Shown here: positions 1 through 8,763 of the stretch, one piece after another | Position numbering within the stretch: position 1 is the first letter of the stretch | Layout: every line of letters begins with the position of its first letter | From: an uncultured Oscillospiraceae bacterium | GTDB lineage: Bacteria; Bacillota; Clostridia; Oscillospirales; Oscillospiraceae | Direction: 5' to 3' | Length of the DNA: 64,000 bases | NCBI GenBank assembly: GCA_900768135.1 | Contig: CAAGBT010000025.1 | Span: 1-64,000, forward strand | The notes under the pieces: generated by a model | Told to the model about the DNA's origin: nothing | What the model saw: the letters and a program-made list of their open reading frames with translations, nothing else | Database searches by the model: none | Made by a program: the position numbers and the translations under genes

Positions 1-66
1 CGCGAGATTTTAGGCTTTGAAACGTCCGGATCGCTCTTTGAAAGATACGTCGCCGAAGCCGCTTGA
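1..66 (+). CDS. 3' end of an unidentified gene (partial)
   Basis: The window opens inside a frame that stays open for 21 codons and stops at TGA 64-66. Its visible tail is REILGFETSGSLFERYVAEA plus one Ala, which has ordinary protein composition. The 5' part lies outside the window. Too little is visible to name a family, and it could also be a chance open frame. From 67 to 204 I see no gene, only an AT-rich stretch. Confidence 0.4.
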   Translation, partial: REILGFETSGSLFERYVAEAA

Positions 67-204
67 AGCCTTCTGAAAAAATATTTTAGTTTTTTCTGCT
101 TTTACTCTTGACTTTTGCGGGATTTTTTCCGTGTGCCGCTCAATAACGCCCAATAAAGAGCAGAGCGGTCTTCCCACCGGAAGCCCGCCCTGCATTCTGT
201 GCAT

Positions 205-957
205 TCAGCCTGCGCGCCGCGCCGCCCTGCTGCGCATACGCCGCAGCAGAAGCGGAAGATCCATTACGCCGCACACCGCCGCCAGCAGCACCGGAAAGCC
301 GATCAGGTGGCTGCCGCAATGCTGGGCGAACCACGCCAGCGGATTGCCGGACGGCGCATACATGAGGAACATGAAGTTGGTATCCAGCAGCAGGTTTACC
401 GCCACGATCGGCACCGCCATGCAGACGAGCAGCAGCACGCAGCGGCCCAGCGCCTTCATCTCCGGGCGGATATCGCCCGCAAAAAATAGCATGACCGGAT
501 AGCAGGCCAGCAGAATATGGACGCTTGTGGAGTGCAGAAACATGAAATTAGCCGCCGGGAGCGACGTCCATGTTGGAAACAGCAGCGCAGCGACCGCCGC
601 AGGGATGCAGATGAAATACAGATAATTATCAAGCGTTTTATTCGGCCGCCACGCATGAACGGCAATCAGGAAAATATTGATCGAGCAGAGGTGCAGCGGC
701 AGATATGTCCAGTTGAAATTGCCGCCGGCAAAGAGACAGATATGCTTGAACAGCTCGTCCGCCAGCAGCAGAATGGCAAAAAGCTTCCGCATTTTCCCCC
801 GTCCGGCTTTATCCGCCCTGCCGTAAAGAATGCAGCTGCCTGCGGTAAAAGCGAGAAACACCGCCAGCGTGATCAGGTGGCGCGCCCCAAAGAGAGGAAA
901 GCCGTACCCTTCTCCTATCGTCTCAATCGTATCGAGGAAGTGTTCCACCGCAGCCAT
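205..957 (-). CDS. YwaF-like integral membrane protein (TIGR02206 family)
   Basis: A 250-residue polytopic membrane protein with about six or seven hydrophobic segments. The central part, with HLCSINIFLIAVHAW, the FPTW stretch and HSTSVHILLACYPVM, matches the TIGR02206/YwaF family of Firmicutes. The biochemical role of the family is not established. The protein ends in an Arg-rich tail (RRMRSRAARRAG), consistent with a cytoplasmic C terminus. It follows the D-aminoacylase gene on the same strand after about 90 bp and may be cotranscribed with it. The start at 957 has only a weak ribosome-binding site. Confidence 0.75.
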   Translation of the reverse strand: MAAVEHFLDTIETIGEGYGFPLFGARHLITLAVFLAFTAGSCILYGRADKAGRGKMRKLFAILLLADELFKHICLFAGGNFNWTYLPLHLCSINIFLIAVHAWRPNKTLDNYLYFICIPAAVAALLFPTWTSLPAANFMFLHSTSVHILLACYPVMLFFAGDIRPEMKALGRCVLLLVCMAVPIVAVNLLLDTNFMFLMYAPSGNPLAWFAQHCGSHLIGFPVLLAAVCGVMDLPLLLRRMRSRAARRAG

Positions 958-1046
958 CTCCGTTCTCTTTTTTTACAGCATACCACAGCCTTCTGAAATC
1001 GTCAGCATTTTTCTGCAAACTTTTTTCTAAGATTTTCTGAACGCCG

Positions 1047-2636
1047 TTACAGCAGGAGCATTTCGCCGCTCCGTCCGCCGCGGTAAACGCCGTTTCTGAC
1101 CGCGCGCGCGCCGCGAACAAACACCTCGTCAAAGCCGGACGCCGGCACGCCGGGCCGCTGATATGTTCCATTCTCGCGGATTTTTTCCGGCGAAAAGAGC
1201 AGCAGATCCGCATCCGCGCCCACCTCGATTCTTCCCTTGCCGGAAAGCGAAAAGCGCTCTGCCGCCTGTCCCGTCACCTTATGCACCGCCTGCTCGAGCG
1301 TAAGCACGTGCTCCCGTACAACGTAGGTCTCGATCAGGCGCGCGAACGCCCCATATACGCGCGGATGGACGCGCCCTCCGCTGGGATAGGTGGCGTCTGA
1401 GATCACACTGGAGAACGGCGCGCGCAGAATATCGCGCACATCCGCCTCATCGGCGATGAAATCGATCATGCCCGCTTCGCATTTTTCACACGCCAGCAGG
1501 TCGAACAGCGCATCGTAGGGATCCTTTCTCTGCGCGGCGGCGATCTCCTTGATGCTTTTCCCCTCAAAGCTGCGGTATTCCTCCGTTTTCAGCCCAATGG
1601 CCACAACGTTTTCAAAGCCAACGAGCAGCGTGATATTTTCAAAGTCGCTCCCCGTTTCCATCCGCGCGCGCATTTCTGCGCGCGCCGCCGCATCGCCGAG
1701 ACGCGCCGACAGCATCTCCGTGCCGCCCTTCTGAAACTCCGGCGGCAGCACATGGATCAGCTGCGTGGAACCCGCAGTGTAGGGGTACACGTCGCACATC
1801 ACATCCAGCCCCTCTTCCCTGGCGCGTGCGATGAGCCGCAGCATTTCCGGCACGGCGGAACGCGCGTTGCGCCGCCCGATCGCCTTGAGATGGCTGATCT
1901 CCAGCGGCGTTTTCAGCGCGCGTGCGACCTCCAGCATCTCGCGCAGCGCGTCCACCACGCCGTCGCCCTCCTGGCGCATATGCACACAGACGGGAACGCC
2001 GCTTTCATGCAGCGGCGCAAGCGCGCGGATCAGGCCATCGGTAGAGTAAAAGATCTCCGGCGCATAGCCAAGCCCCAGCGACACACCGCACGCGCCGTCG
2101 GCCAGCGCCTTTTCCATGTAATAGTGCAGATCGCGCAGCTCAAGCGGTGAAAGGTCGCCTGTCGTGAAGCCCGCAGCAAGCGTGCGCAGCGTTCCCATGC
2201 CGATCAGCTCCGCGCAGGAAAGCGGCATCCCCCGCTCCTGAGCTTTCTTAAAATAGTTCCCGAGCGACGCAAAGCGCAGCTCCGACGGGATATCGCCCGT
2301 AATGGGCGCAAGATATGCCGCGCAGGCGTCTGCGTGCGCGCCGAAAAGCGGCGCGAGCGACATACCGCAGTTGCCGTTCACCAGCGTTGTCAACCCCTGA
2401 CAAAGCTCCGCCTCCCCGAATCCCGGGCGGAAAAGCGCCGCGTCGGCATGGCGGTGGATATCGATAAATCCCGGCGTCAGGCATCGTCCCGCCGCATCGA
2501 TGGTCTCCGCCGCCTGCGCGCCGGAAAGCGCGCCGACCGCTTCGATCACCCCGTCGCGGATACCCACGTCCGCCCTGAACGCCGCGCGTCCGGCGCCGTC
2601 GATCACATTCGCATTGCAAATCAATGTATCCAGCAT
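1047..2636 (-). CDS. D-aminoacylase / N-acyl-D-amino-acid deacylase family amidohydrolase
   Basis: A 529-residue amidohydrolase-superfamily protein, the usual size for N-acyl-D-amino-acid deacylases, which hydrolyse N-acyl-D-amino acids to D-amino acid and carboxylate. Metal-site motifs seen are GFIDIHRHAD near residue 57 (the HxH pair), CVHMRQEGDG, EISHLKAIG and VISDATYP. The NGNCGMSLAP stretch is characteristic of the D-aminoacylase group, where a Cys contributes to the metal site. A Gly/Ala-rich C-terminal beta-sandwich segment (GRIEVGADADLLLF) completes the composite fold. Substrate specificity cannot be read from sequence. No signal peptide is visible, so it is cytoplasmic. It begins at ATG 2636. 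Confidence 0.85.
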   Translation of the reverse strand: MLDTLICNANVIDGAGRAAFRADVGIRDGVIEAVGALSGAQAAETIDAAGRCLTPGFIDIHRHADAALFRPGFGEAELCQGLTTLVNGNCGMSLAPLFGAHADACAAYLAPITGDIPSELRFASLGNYFKKAQERGMPLSCAELIGMGTLRTLAAGFTTGDLSPLELRDLHYYMEKALADGACGVSLGLGYAPEIFYSTDGLIRALAPLHESGVPVCVHMRQEGDGVVDALREMLEVARALKTPLEISHLKAIGRRNARSAVPEMLRLIARAREEGLDVMCDVYPYTAGSTQLIHVLPPEFQKGGTEMLSARLGDAAARAEMRARMETGSDFENITLLVGFENVVAIGLKTEEYRSFEGKSIKEIAAAQRKDPYDALFDLLACEKCEAGMIDFIADEADVRDILRAPFSSVISDATYPSGGRVHPRVYGAFARLIETYVVREHVLTLEQAVHKVTGQAAERFSLSGKGRIEVGADADLLLFSPEKIRENGTYQRPGVPASGFDEVFVRGARAVRNGVYRGGRSGEMLLL

Positions 2637-2695
2637 GAGATCACCTCTTCCGGCAGTCTATCACCGGCAGGCGCGCTTTGCAAGGGCATTTCCGC

Positions 2696-2724
2696 TTGCA
2701 TTCCGCACGCCGGCGCGGTATACT
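2696..2724 (+). promoter_or_regulatory. sigma-A type promoter for the small membrane protein
   Basis: TTGCAT (2696-2701) and TATACT (2719-2724) are separated by 17 bp. The elements lie about 36 bp upstream of the ATG at 2760, whose ribosome-binding site AAAGGAG is clear. Confidence 0.7.
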
Positions 2725-2759
2725 GTAGAAACACCGACACACAAAGGAGTTTTGCCCCC

Positions 2760-3074
2760 ATGAATCAGAAAAAGCCGCGCATCCACGACTGGCGCAAGGC
2801 GCAGTGGCCGTTTATCGTCACCTTCCTGTATTATTCGATCCTCTCGCTCTACACCGGCATGGCAGAAGCCAGCGAGGAAGGGTTCTTCGCCATGCTCATC
2901 GTGGTGCTGATCGTAGACGCGGTAGCGTATTTCTGCTACTGCTTCTTCCTCTCGAAAAACGAAGAGAATATGCAGCGGCTCTGGTTCGTCTTCATTCTCG
3001 CCCATGTTCTCGTCTCTACCGAGCAGCTTTCCATCCTCTGGCAGATGATGCAGCAGCGCGCAGGCGCCGCTTAA
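2760..3074 (+). CDS. small membrane protein of unknown function
   Basis: A 104-residue protein starting at ATG 2760 behind a good ribosome-binding site (AAAGGAG) and its own promoter. It has three hydrophobic segments, roughly residues 15-33, 41-62 and 73-92, with a basic N terminus (MNQKKPRIHDWRK) that probably faces the cytoplasm. No enzymatic motif is visible and I do not recognise the family. The gene stands alone between a promoter and a terminator, so it is monocistronic. The dedicated signals on both sides support it being real. Confidence 0.7.
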   Translation: MNQKKPRIHDWRKAQWPFIVTFLYYSILSLYTGMAEASEEGFFAMLIVVLIVDAVAYFCYCFFLSKNEENMQRLWFVFILAHVLVSTEQLSILWQMMQQRAGAA

Positions 3075-3097
3075 CGCAAAAGCAGCATTGCAGTTCA

Positions 3098-3128
3098 GGA
3101 AGTCCGGTCCAGCCGGACTTCCATTTTT
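3098..3128 (+). terminator. intrinsic terminator after the small membrane protein gene
   Basis: A 9-bp stem (GAAGTCCGG / CCGGACTTC) with a short loop is followed by CATTTTTAT. The rest of the 3075-3376 gap holds only the promoter at 3295-3323 and no recognisable gene. Confidence 0.75.
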
Positions 3129-3294
3129 ATTTCGCTCCGGGGCATACTGTGCAGTTTTCACCGGTCTGTTGGAAATCCGGGCAGCTGACAGGAAATGCCT
3201 ATTTGCCTTTTCCGCTTTTTCTGCCATAAATAGAATAGATCCTGCATTTGCCCACAGCGAGCGGACTTTCTGATAAAAATTTACCACTTCCCTC

Positions 3295-3323
3295 TTGAAC
3301 CTTCCCTCAGCCTTTGCTATGCT
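3295..3323 (+). promoter_or_regulatory. sigma-A type promoter for the alarmone synthetase gene
   Basis: TTGAAC (3295-3300) and TATGCT (3318-3323) are separated by 17 bp. The promoter lies about 55 bp upstream of the start codon at 3377. Confidence 0.7.
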
Positions 3324-3376
3324 TGGACTAAGCAGCCCGCACCAGACTGCAATGCAAATGCAAAGGAGCTGATGGA

Positions 3377-4102
3377 ATGCCGCTTCATACAACATTCGGC
3401 GACCGAGCGTATCTTGAGCAGGTGCTGCTTTCCCGCCTTTCCAGAAGCGAGGTACAGCAGTGGGTGCAGAAATATTCCCGCCCCTACCGCGAACTGATGA
3501 GCTATTACCGCTGCGCGATGATGGAAGTCGAAACAAAGTTCAACGTACTGGACGAAGAGCTTTCCCTGCAATACGACCGCAACCCCATCGAATCGATCAA
3601 GACCCGGCTCAAATCTCCCGAAAGCATTGTGGAAAAGCTCTCTCGCCGCGGTTATCCGCTCACAGTGGACAGCATCGAAAAAAATCTGAACGATATCGCG
3701 GGCGTGCGCGTGATCTGCTCTCACCCATCGGATATCTACCAACTGTCCGACGCCTTTCTGCGCCAGGACGATATCACGCTCCTCGAGCGGAAGGACTACA
3801 TCGCCCAGCCCAAGCCCAACGGATACCGCAGCCTTCACCTGATCGTGGAAACGCCCATTTTTCTGCATGACCAGAAAAGGCAGATGAAGGTGGAGGTGCA
3901 GTTCCGGACGATCTCAATGGACTGGTGGGCCAGCCTTGAACACAAGATCCGCTACAAAAAGGATCTGCCGCAGATGGAGTTTGTGGAACGCGAGCTGTAT
4001 GAGTGCGCTGAGATCAGCGCCCAGCTTGACGCACGCATGGAAAAACTGCAGAAAATCGCCGCCGAGGCCGCAGAGGGAAAGGCTCGTCTCCCTTCTTCCT
4101 GA
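3377..4102 (+). CDS. small alarmone synthetase (RelA/SpoT-domain GTP pyrophosphokinase)
   Basis: A 241-residue single-domain protein. It contains the RelA/SpoT synthetase core: SIKTRLKSPESIVEKL, DIAGVRVIC (metal and nucleotide binding), DYIAQPKPNGYRSLHLIVE, VEVQFRTISMDWWASLEHK. It lacks the HD hydrolase, TGS and ACT domains of long RSH proteins, so it resembles RelQ/RelP (YjbM/YwaC) of Firmicutes, which make pppGpp/ppGpp from ATP and GTP/GDP. The C terminus after residue 200 is a coiled-coil-like helix. The start at 3377 follows AAAGGAG. It has its own promoter. Assignment to RelQ rather than RelP is not decided. Confidence 0.9.
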   Translation: MPLHTTFGDRAYLEQVLLSRLSRSEVQQWVQKYSRPYRELMSYYRCAMMEVETKFNVLDEELSLQYDRNPIESIKTRLKSPESIVEKLSRRGYPLTVDSIEKNLNDIAGVRVICSHPSDIYQLSDAFLRQDDITLLERKDYIAQPKPNGYRSLHLIVETPIFLHDQKRQMKVEVQFRTISMDWWASLEHKIRYKKDLPQMEFVERELYECAEISAQLDARMEKLQKIAAEAAEGKARLPSS

Positions 4103-4189
4103 CAAACAGGGCGTCCGCATACTGCGGATGCAGAAAAGCGCCAGTCCGAAAACGGGCCGGCGCTTTGCCTGTATTGCTTCAATATCCGG

Positions 4190-4220
4190 AAAAAGGCCGC
4201 CGGCTGAACCGCCGGCAGCC
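4190..4220 (-). terminator. intrinsic terminator of metK
   Basis: On the minus strand a GC-rich 10-bp stem (GGCTGCCGGC / GCCGGCGGCC) with a 6-nt loop is followed by TTTTTCC, about 20 bp past the metK stop. Confidence 0.75.
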
Positions 4221-4242
4221 TTTGCCGTGTCTTCAGATGCCT

Positions 4243-5424
<1,182 letters not shown>

Positions 5425-5452
5425 GATTTCTTTCTTCCTTTCTTTTGCCGGA

Positions 5453-5488
5453 AAAACAAAAAATACTCTGCCGAACCGACAGAGTATC
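5453..5488 (-). terminator. SAM riboswitch expression-platform terminator
   Basis: On the minus strand a stem formed by ATACTCTGTCGG and its complement around TTCG runs into TTTTTTGTTTTT, between the SAM-I aptamer and metK. It is the regulated terminator. Confidence 0.85.
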
Positions 5489-5499
5489 GCATTTTCTGC

Positions 5500-5605
5500 T
5501 CTTCCTCATCTTTCGATTCGTTCGTCGGATTTGGCACCTTGCCTCTCTTGGCAGGTTGTCGTGGCGTCATCGGGCCGTTCCCTCAACCACTCTTGATGAA
5601 GTATT
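5500..5605 (-). ncRNA. SAM-I (S-box) riboswitch upstream of metK
   Basis: Read on the minus strand, the leader begins ATCAAGAGTGGTTGAGGGA, then GGCCCGATGACGCC, GGCAAGGTGCCAAATCC and closes with GATGAGGAAG. This is the conserved order of the SAM-I aptamer: kink-turn helix, P3 core and P4. The terminator at 5453-5488 follows immediately, giving the usual transcriptional OFF switch when SAM is abundant. Its position in front of metK is canonical. Confidence 0.95.
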
Positions 5606-5630
5606 CACTTTTGGGCTTTCGCCGTAGGCT

Positions 5631-5658
5631 ATTGTAGCACATTTGTTCACTTTGTCAA
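5631..5658 (-). promoter_or_regulatory. sigma-A promoter of the metK leader
   Basis: On the minus strand TTGACA (5658-5653) and TACAAT (5636-5631) are separated by 16 bp, just upstream of the riboswitch. Confidence 0.8.
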
Positions 5659-5686
5659 TCAGTTTTTGAAGCTTTTGTGCAAATAC

Positions 5687-5714
5687 TTGACTTTGCCTGG
5701 ATTTATGCTACAAT
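5687..5714 (+). promoter_or_regulatory. sigma-A promoter of the MATE exporter leader
   Basis: TTGACT (5687-5692) and TACAAT (5709-5714) are 16 bp apart. Transcription should start near 5721 and run through a leader of about 100 nt that ends in a terminator. Confidence 0.8.
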
Positions 5715-5818
5715 GTCCCCTACGAATTCAAATGTCATCGGAGGACTTGCGGCCGCAGCCGCAGCGGTCGAGAAGATGTCGGATGCGTCCGGTCATGGAG
5801 TGACCGGACTTTTTTTTG
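5715..5818 (+). ncRNA. terminated leader RNA before a MATE exporter, candidate guanidine-IV (mepA) riboswitch
   Basis: A roughly 100-nt leader lies between a strong promoter and the MATE gene. It contains GC-rich hairpin sequence (GCGGC/GCCGC) and a perfect 9-bp terminator stem, GTCCGGTCA/TGACCGGAC (5787-5809), with an eight-T run, directly before the ribosome-binding site. This layout indicates conditional termination. Guanidine-IV (mepA motif) riboswitches are known in Clostridia leaders of MATE efflux genes and are short RNAs with a terminator hairpin, so that class is the leading guess. I could not match its consensus position by position. Confidence 0.5.
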
Positions 5819-5854
5819 CACTTTTTTCATTTCTGCCAGAGGAGGGCCTGCGCC

Positions 5855-7186
5855 GTGTCCATCTCACTTTCCGATCATTTCACCTGCAAAAAGCTGCTGC
5901 GCTTTGTCGCGCCCAGCGTCCTGATGATGATCGTCACGTCGATCTATAGCATTGTAGACGGCTTTTTTGTCTCCAACTTCGTGGGAAAAAATCCCTTCGC
6001 CGCCGTCAACCTCATCTTCCCCGTCATCATGGCGCTGGCGGCGTTCGGCTTCATGATCGGCACAGGCGGCAGCGCGCTCATCGCCAAAACGCTTGGTGAG
6101 GGCAGGCCGCAGGAAGCAAACGAGATATTTTCGATGCTCGTGCTGGTGCTGAGCGTTGGCGGCGCAGCGCTCTCCGCTGTCGTGTTCGTCTTCGCCCGCC
6201 CCATCTCTTACGCCGCAGGGGCAACGGAGCTGACCGTTGACGACTGCGTGCTTTACGGGCGCATCCTGCTTGTGTCGCTTCCGTTTTTCATGCTGCAAAA
6301 CAGCTTCCAGAGCTTTCTTGCTACAGCGGAAAAGCCTGGCTTTGGGCTGCGGGTAACGGTGTTCGCAGGACTTACCAACATGACGCTCGACTTTCTGTTC
6401 GTCTATGTGCTTCCCTTCGGGCTTCTCGGCGCGGCGCTTGCCACGGCGCTTTCCCAGATCGTTGGCGCGCTGATCCCGCTCGTCTACTTCCTGCGTCCCA
6501 ACGACACGCCGCTGCGCCTGACGCGCACGCGTCTTGATCTGCGCGCGCTGGGCAAGGCCTGCTATAATGGCTCGAGCGAGATGGTCAGCAACCTTTCGAC
6601 CTCGCTTGTGAGCGTACTCTACAATGTGCAGCTCATGGCAGTCGCACGGGAGGACGGCGTGAGCGCCTACGGCGTCATCATGTACGTCAACTTCATTTTT
6701 ATGGCGTTTTTCTTTGGCTACTCCATCGCCGTTACGCCCATCGTCGGCTATCACCACGGCGCGCAGAACCACGCGGAGCTCAGGAGCCTCCTGAGAAAAA
6801 GTCTCTGCCTTACGACCATCGCGAGCCTTCTGATGACGGCCTCGTCCATTCTGCTGGCAAGCCCCATCGCGCATCTTTTCGTCGGCTACGATGCAGAGCT
6901 GTGCGATATCACCGCGAACGCGCTGCGCATCTATGCGCTGTCGTTCCTTGTCTGCGGCTTCAACATCTTCGGCTCGGCGTTCTTTACGGGACTCAACAAC
7001 GGCACGGCCAGCGCGCTCATTTCGTTCCTGCGCACGCTCGTCATTCAGGTCGCCGCGGTACTGCTCCTGCCGAAAATACTCGGCATCGACGGCATCTGGC
7101 TTGCCATCACCGTCGCCGAAGCGCTCACCCTGCTCGTCACCGCAGCGCTCTTTCTCACAGGACGGAAGAAGTATCACTACGCCTGA
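5855..7186 (+). CDS. MATE family multidrug/cation efflux transporter
   Basis: A 443-residue protein with twelve predicted membrane segments. MATE features include the N-terminal LLRFVAPSVLMMIVTSIYSIVDGFF (given here only as the start of the first helix), FMIGTGGSALIAKTLGEG and the repeat in the second half, PIVGYHHGAQN. These proteins export cationic compounds using a sodium or proton gradient. I chose the GTG at 5855 because AGAGGAGGG sits 8 nt upstream; a TTG at 5816 would lie inside the terminator T-run. Its leader suggests induction by a small ligand. The substrate is unknown, with guanidine as the guess suggested by the leader. Confidence 0.9.
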   Translation: MSISLSDHFTCKKLLRFVAPSVLMMIVTSIYSIVDGFFVSNFVGKNPFAAVNLIFPVIMALAAFGFMIGTGGSALIAKTLGEGRPQEANEIFSMLVLVLSVGGAALSAVVFVFARPISYAAGATELTVDDCVLYGRILLVSLPFFMLQNSFQSFLATAEKPGFGLRVTVFAGLTNMTLDFLFVYVLPFGLLGAALATALSQIVGALIPLVYFLRPNDTPLRLTRTRLDLRALGKACYNGSSEMVSNLSTSLVSVLYNVQLMAVAREDGVSAYGVIMYVNFIFMAFFFGYSIAVTPIVGYHHGAQNHAELRSLLRKSLCLTTIASLLMTASSILLASPIAHLFVGYDAELCDITANALRIYALSFLVCGFNIFGSAFFTGLNNGTASALISFLRTLVIQVAAVLLLPKILGIDGIWLAITVAEALTLLVTAALFLTGRKKYHYA

Positions 7187-7273
7187 ATTTCCACCAACAG
7201 TCAACGAATGACCGCAACTGAAGGATTAAGAGGCGGGTCCCAGTTCGTCATATCGCCGCGCACGTTTTTTCAC

Positions 7274-7306
7274 CGACCGGCACAATGACCGGTCGGTCTT
7301 TTTGTG
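7274..7306 (+). terminator. intrinsic terminator after the MATE gene
   Basis: ACCGACCGG and CCGGTCGGT form a 9-bp stem followed by CTTTTTG. The remaining 7187-7273 sequence holds no gene that I can see. Confidence 0.75.
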
Positions 7307-7327
7307 TACTTTTTTCCTCCTGCCCTC

Positions 7328-7367
7328 TTGACATTTCATATTGTTGTGATATTATTTTGATATCACA
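7328..7367 (+). promoter_or_regulatory. promoter with overlapping inverted-repeat operator
   Basis: TTGACA and TATTAT, spaced by 16 bp, form a promoter for the SPFH gene. A perfect 8-bp inverted repeat, TGTGATAT - 7 nt - ATATCACA (7345-7367), covers the -10 region. A protein bound there would block RNA polymerase. The small ribbon-helix-helix protein encoded in the same operon is an obvious candidate binder (inference). Confidence 0.65.
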
Positions 7368-7382
7368 TAGGAGGTGCTTTTT

Positions 7383-8396
7383 ATGGAAGAAAAGATCATC
7401 ACCGGTCACAAAAACGGTATGCTCGTGCTGCTGCTTGAAATTCTGCTTTACATCGCCGCCGCTGTCGGTCTCTCCTTCAGCATCATGGCGCATTTGGTCC
7501 CGCTCATCATTCTCTGCGTTATTATGCTTACGCTCGGCTGGATCCCGCTGTGCGGCCTGCGTATTCTGAAGCCGCAGGAGGCGCTGGTGCTGACGCTGTT
7601 CGGCAAGTATATCGGCACGCTCAAGGGCGAGGGCTTCTACTTTGTCAATCCCTTCTGCACATCCTTCAACCCCGCCGCCAAAACGAAGCTCAACCAGTCC
7701 GGCGATGTGGACGGCGGCCACAAGGGCGGCGACATTCTCGTCGCCATGCAGGGCGCGTCCGCCGCAGTCGAAGTGGGCGGCAATAAGAAAATTTCCCTCA
7801 AGATCATGACGCTCAACAACGCCCGCCAGAAGATCAACGACTGCCTCGGCAACCCCGTGGAGATCGGCATCGCCGTCATGTGGCGCGTGACCGACACGGC
7901 CAAGGCCGTTTTCAACGTGGATAACTACAAGGAATACCTGTCGCTCCAGTGCGACGCAGCACTGCGCAATATCGTGCGCATCTATCCCTACGACGTCGCC
8001 CCGAACGTGGACACCACGGGCGACGGTCACGCCGACGAGGGGAGCCTGCGCGGGTCGAGCGAGGTCGTGGCCGCGCGTATCCGCAACGAGATCCAGGCCA
8101 AGGTCGCCGAGGCCGGTCTTGAGATCATTGAAGCGCGCATCACCTATCTTGCCTACGCGCCCGAGATCGCGGCCGTCATGCTGCAGCGCCAGCAGGCCAG
8201 CGCCATCATCGATGCACGCAAAATGATCGTCGAGGGCGCGGTCGGCATGGTCGAAATGGCGCTCGACCGTCTCTCCGAAAACCACACGGTCGAGCTGGAT
8301 GAGGAACGCAAGGCGGCGATGGTCTCCAACCTGCTTGTGGTGCTTTGCGGCAACCGCGACGCGCAGCCTGTCGTCAACTCCGGCAGCCTGTACTAA
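7383..8396 (+). CDS. SPFH (stomatin/prohibitin) domain protein
   Basis: A 337-residue protein with two N-terminal hydrophobic segments (about residues 11-55) followed by an SPFH domain. The domain begins [21 protein letters not shown] and continues with [17 protein letters not shown] and the C-terminal helical part [23 protein letters not shown] proteins form membrane-bound oligomeric scaffolds. ATG 7383 is chosen because AGGAGGTG sits 6-7 nt upstream. It forms an operon with the ribbon-helix-helix gene 9 bp downstream, under a promoter carrying an inverted repeat. The precise role is unknown. Confidence 0.85.
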   Translation: MEEKIITGHKNGMLVLLLEILLYIAAAVGLSFSIMAHLVPLIILCVIMLTLGWIPLCGLRILKPQEALVLTLFGKYIGTLKGEGFYFVNPFCTSFNPAAKTKLNQSGDVDGGHKGGDILVAMQGASAAVEVGGNKKISLKIMTLNNARQKINDCLGNPVEIGIAVMWRVTDTAKAVFNVDNYKEYLSLQCDAALRNIVRIYPYDVAPNVDTTGDGHADEGSLRGSSEVVAARIRNEIQAKVAEAGLEIIEARITYLAYAPEIAAVMLQRQQASAIIDARKMIVEGAVGMVEMALDRLSENHTVELDEERKAAMVSNLLVVLCGNRDAQPVVNSGSLY

Positions 8397-8405
8397 GATG
8401 GCATC

Positions 8406-8606
8406 ATGAACGACAATGCCAAAAAGCAGGTCCCCCTGCGTCTCTCGCCCAAGCTTTACGCCGCGATCGCCGCATGGGCGGAGGATGACTTCCGCTCGGT
8501 CAACGGACAGATCGAATACCTGCTGAGCGAATGCGTGCGCCAGCGGAAGAAAAACGGCAAATATGTCGGCGAAGAGATCGACATACCGCCCGAACTGGAT
8601 ATTTAA
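8406..8606 (+). CDS. Arc-family ribbon-helix-helix DNA-binding protein
   Basis: A 66-residue protein. The segment KQVPLRLSPKLYAAIAAWAE is a typical Arc/MetJ-type beta strand followed by helix A, and SVNGQIEYLLSECVRQRKK is helix B. Such proteins bind DNA as dimers that insert paired beta strands into the major groove. It starts 9 bp after the SPFH stop and has no promoter of its own. The inverted repeat over the operon promoter (7345-7367) would suit autoregulation, but that is inference. No toxin partner is visible, so I do not call it an antitoxin. Confidence 0.8.
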   Translation: MNDNAKKQVPLRLSPKLYAAIAAWAEDDFRSVNGQIEYLLSECVRQRKKNGKYVGEEIDIPPELDI

Positions 8607-8610
8607 CGTG

Positions 8611-8648
8611 AAAAGCGCGGAAAGAACTGCTTTCTTTCCGCGCTTTTC
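8611..8648 (+). terminator. intrinsic terminator of the SPFH operon
   Basis: A 14-bp stem (AAAAGCGCGGAAAG / CTTTCCGCGCTTTT) with a 10-nt loop. The A-rich and T-rich edges give it terminator character on either strand. Confidence 0.8.
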
Positions 8649-8763
8649 CGTCTGCATTCCATTTTGTTATGCCTATTTGTTCAAACTTTATTGATGACTT
8701 TTTCCCGCTGCTGTGGCATAATGGAACAGTAACCCTACTAAAGAGCAAAGCGAGGTATCCCTT

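Noticed and set aside
8406..8606. The Arc-type protein as an antitoxin.
   Set aside because: The adjacent SPFH protein is not a toxin family and no small toxin frame is present.
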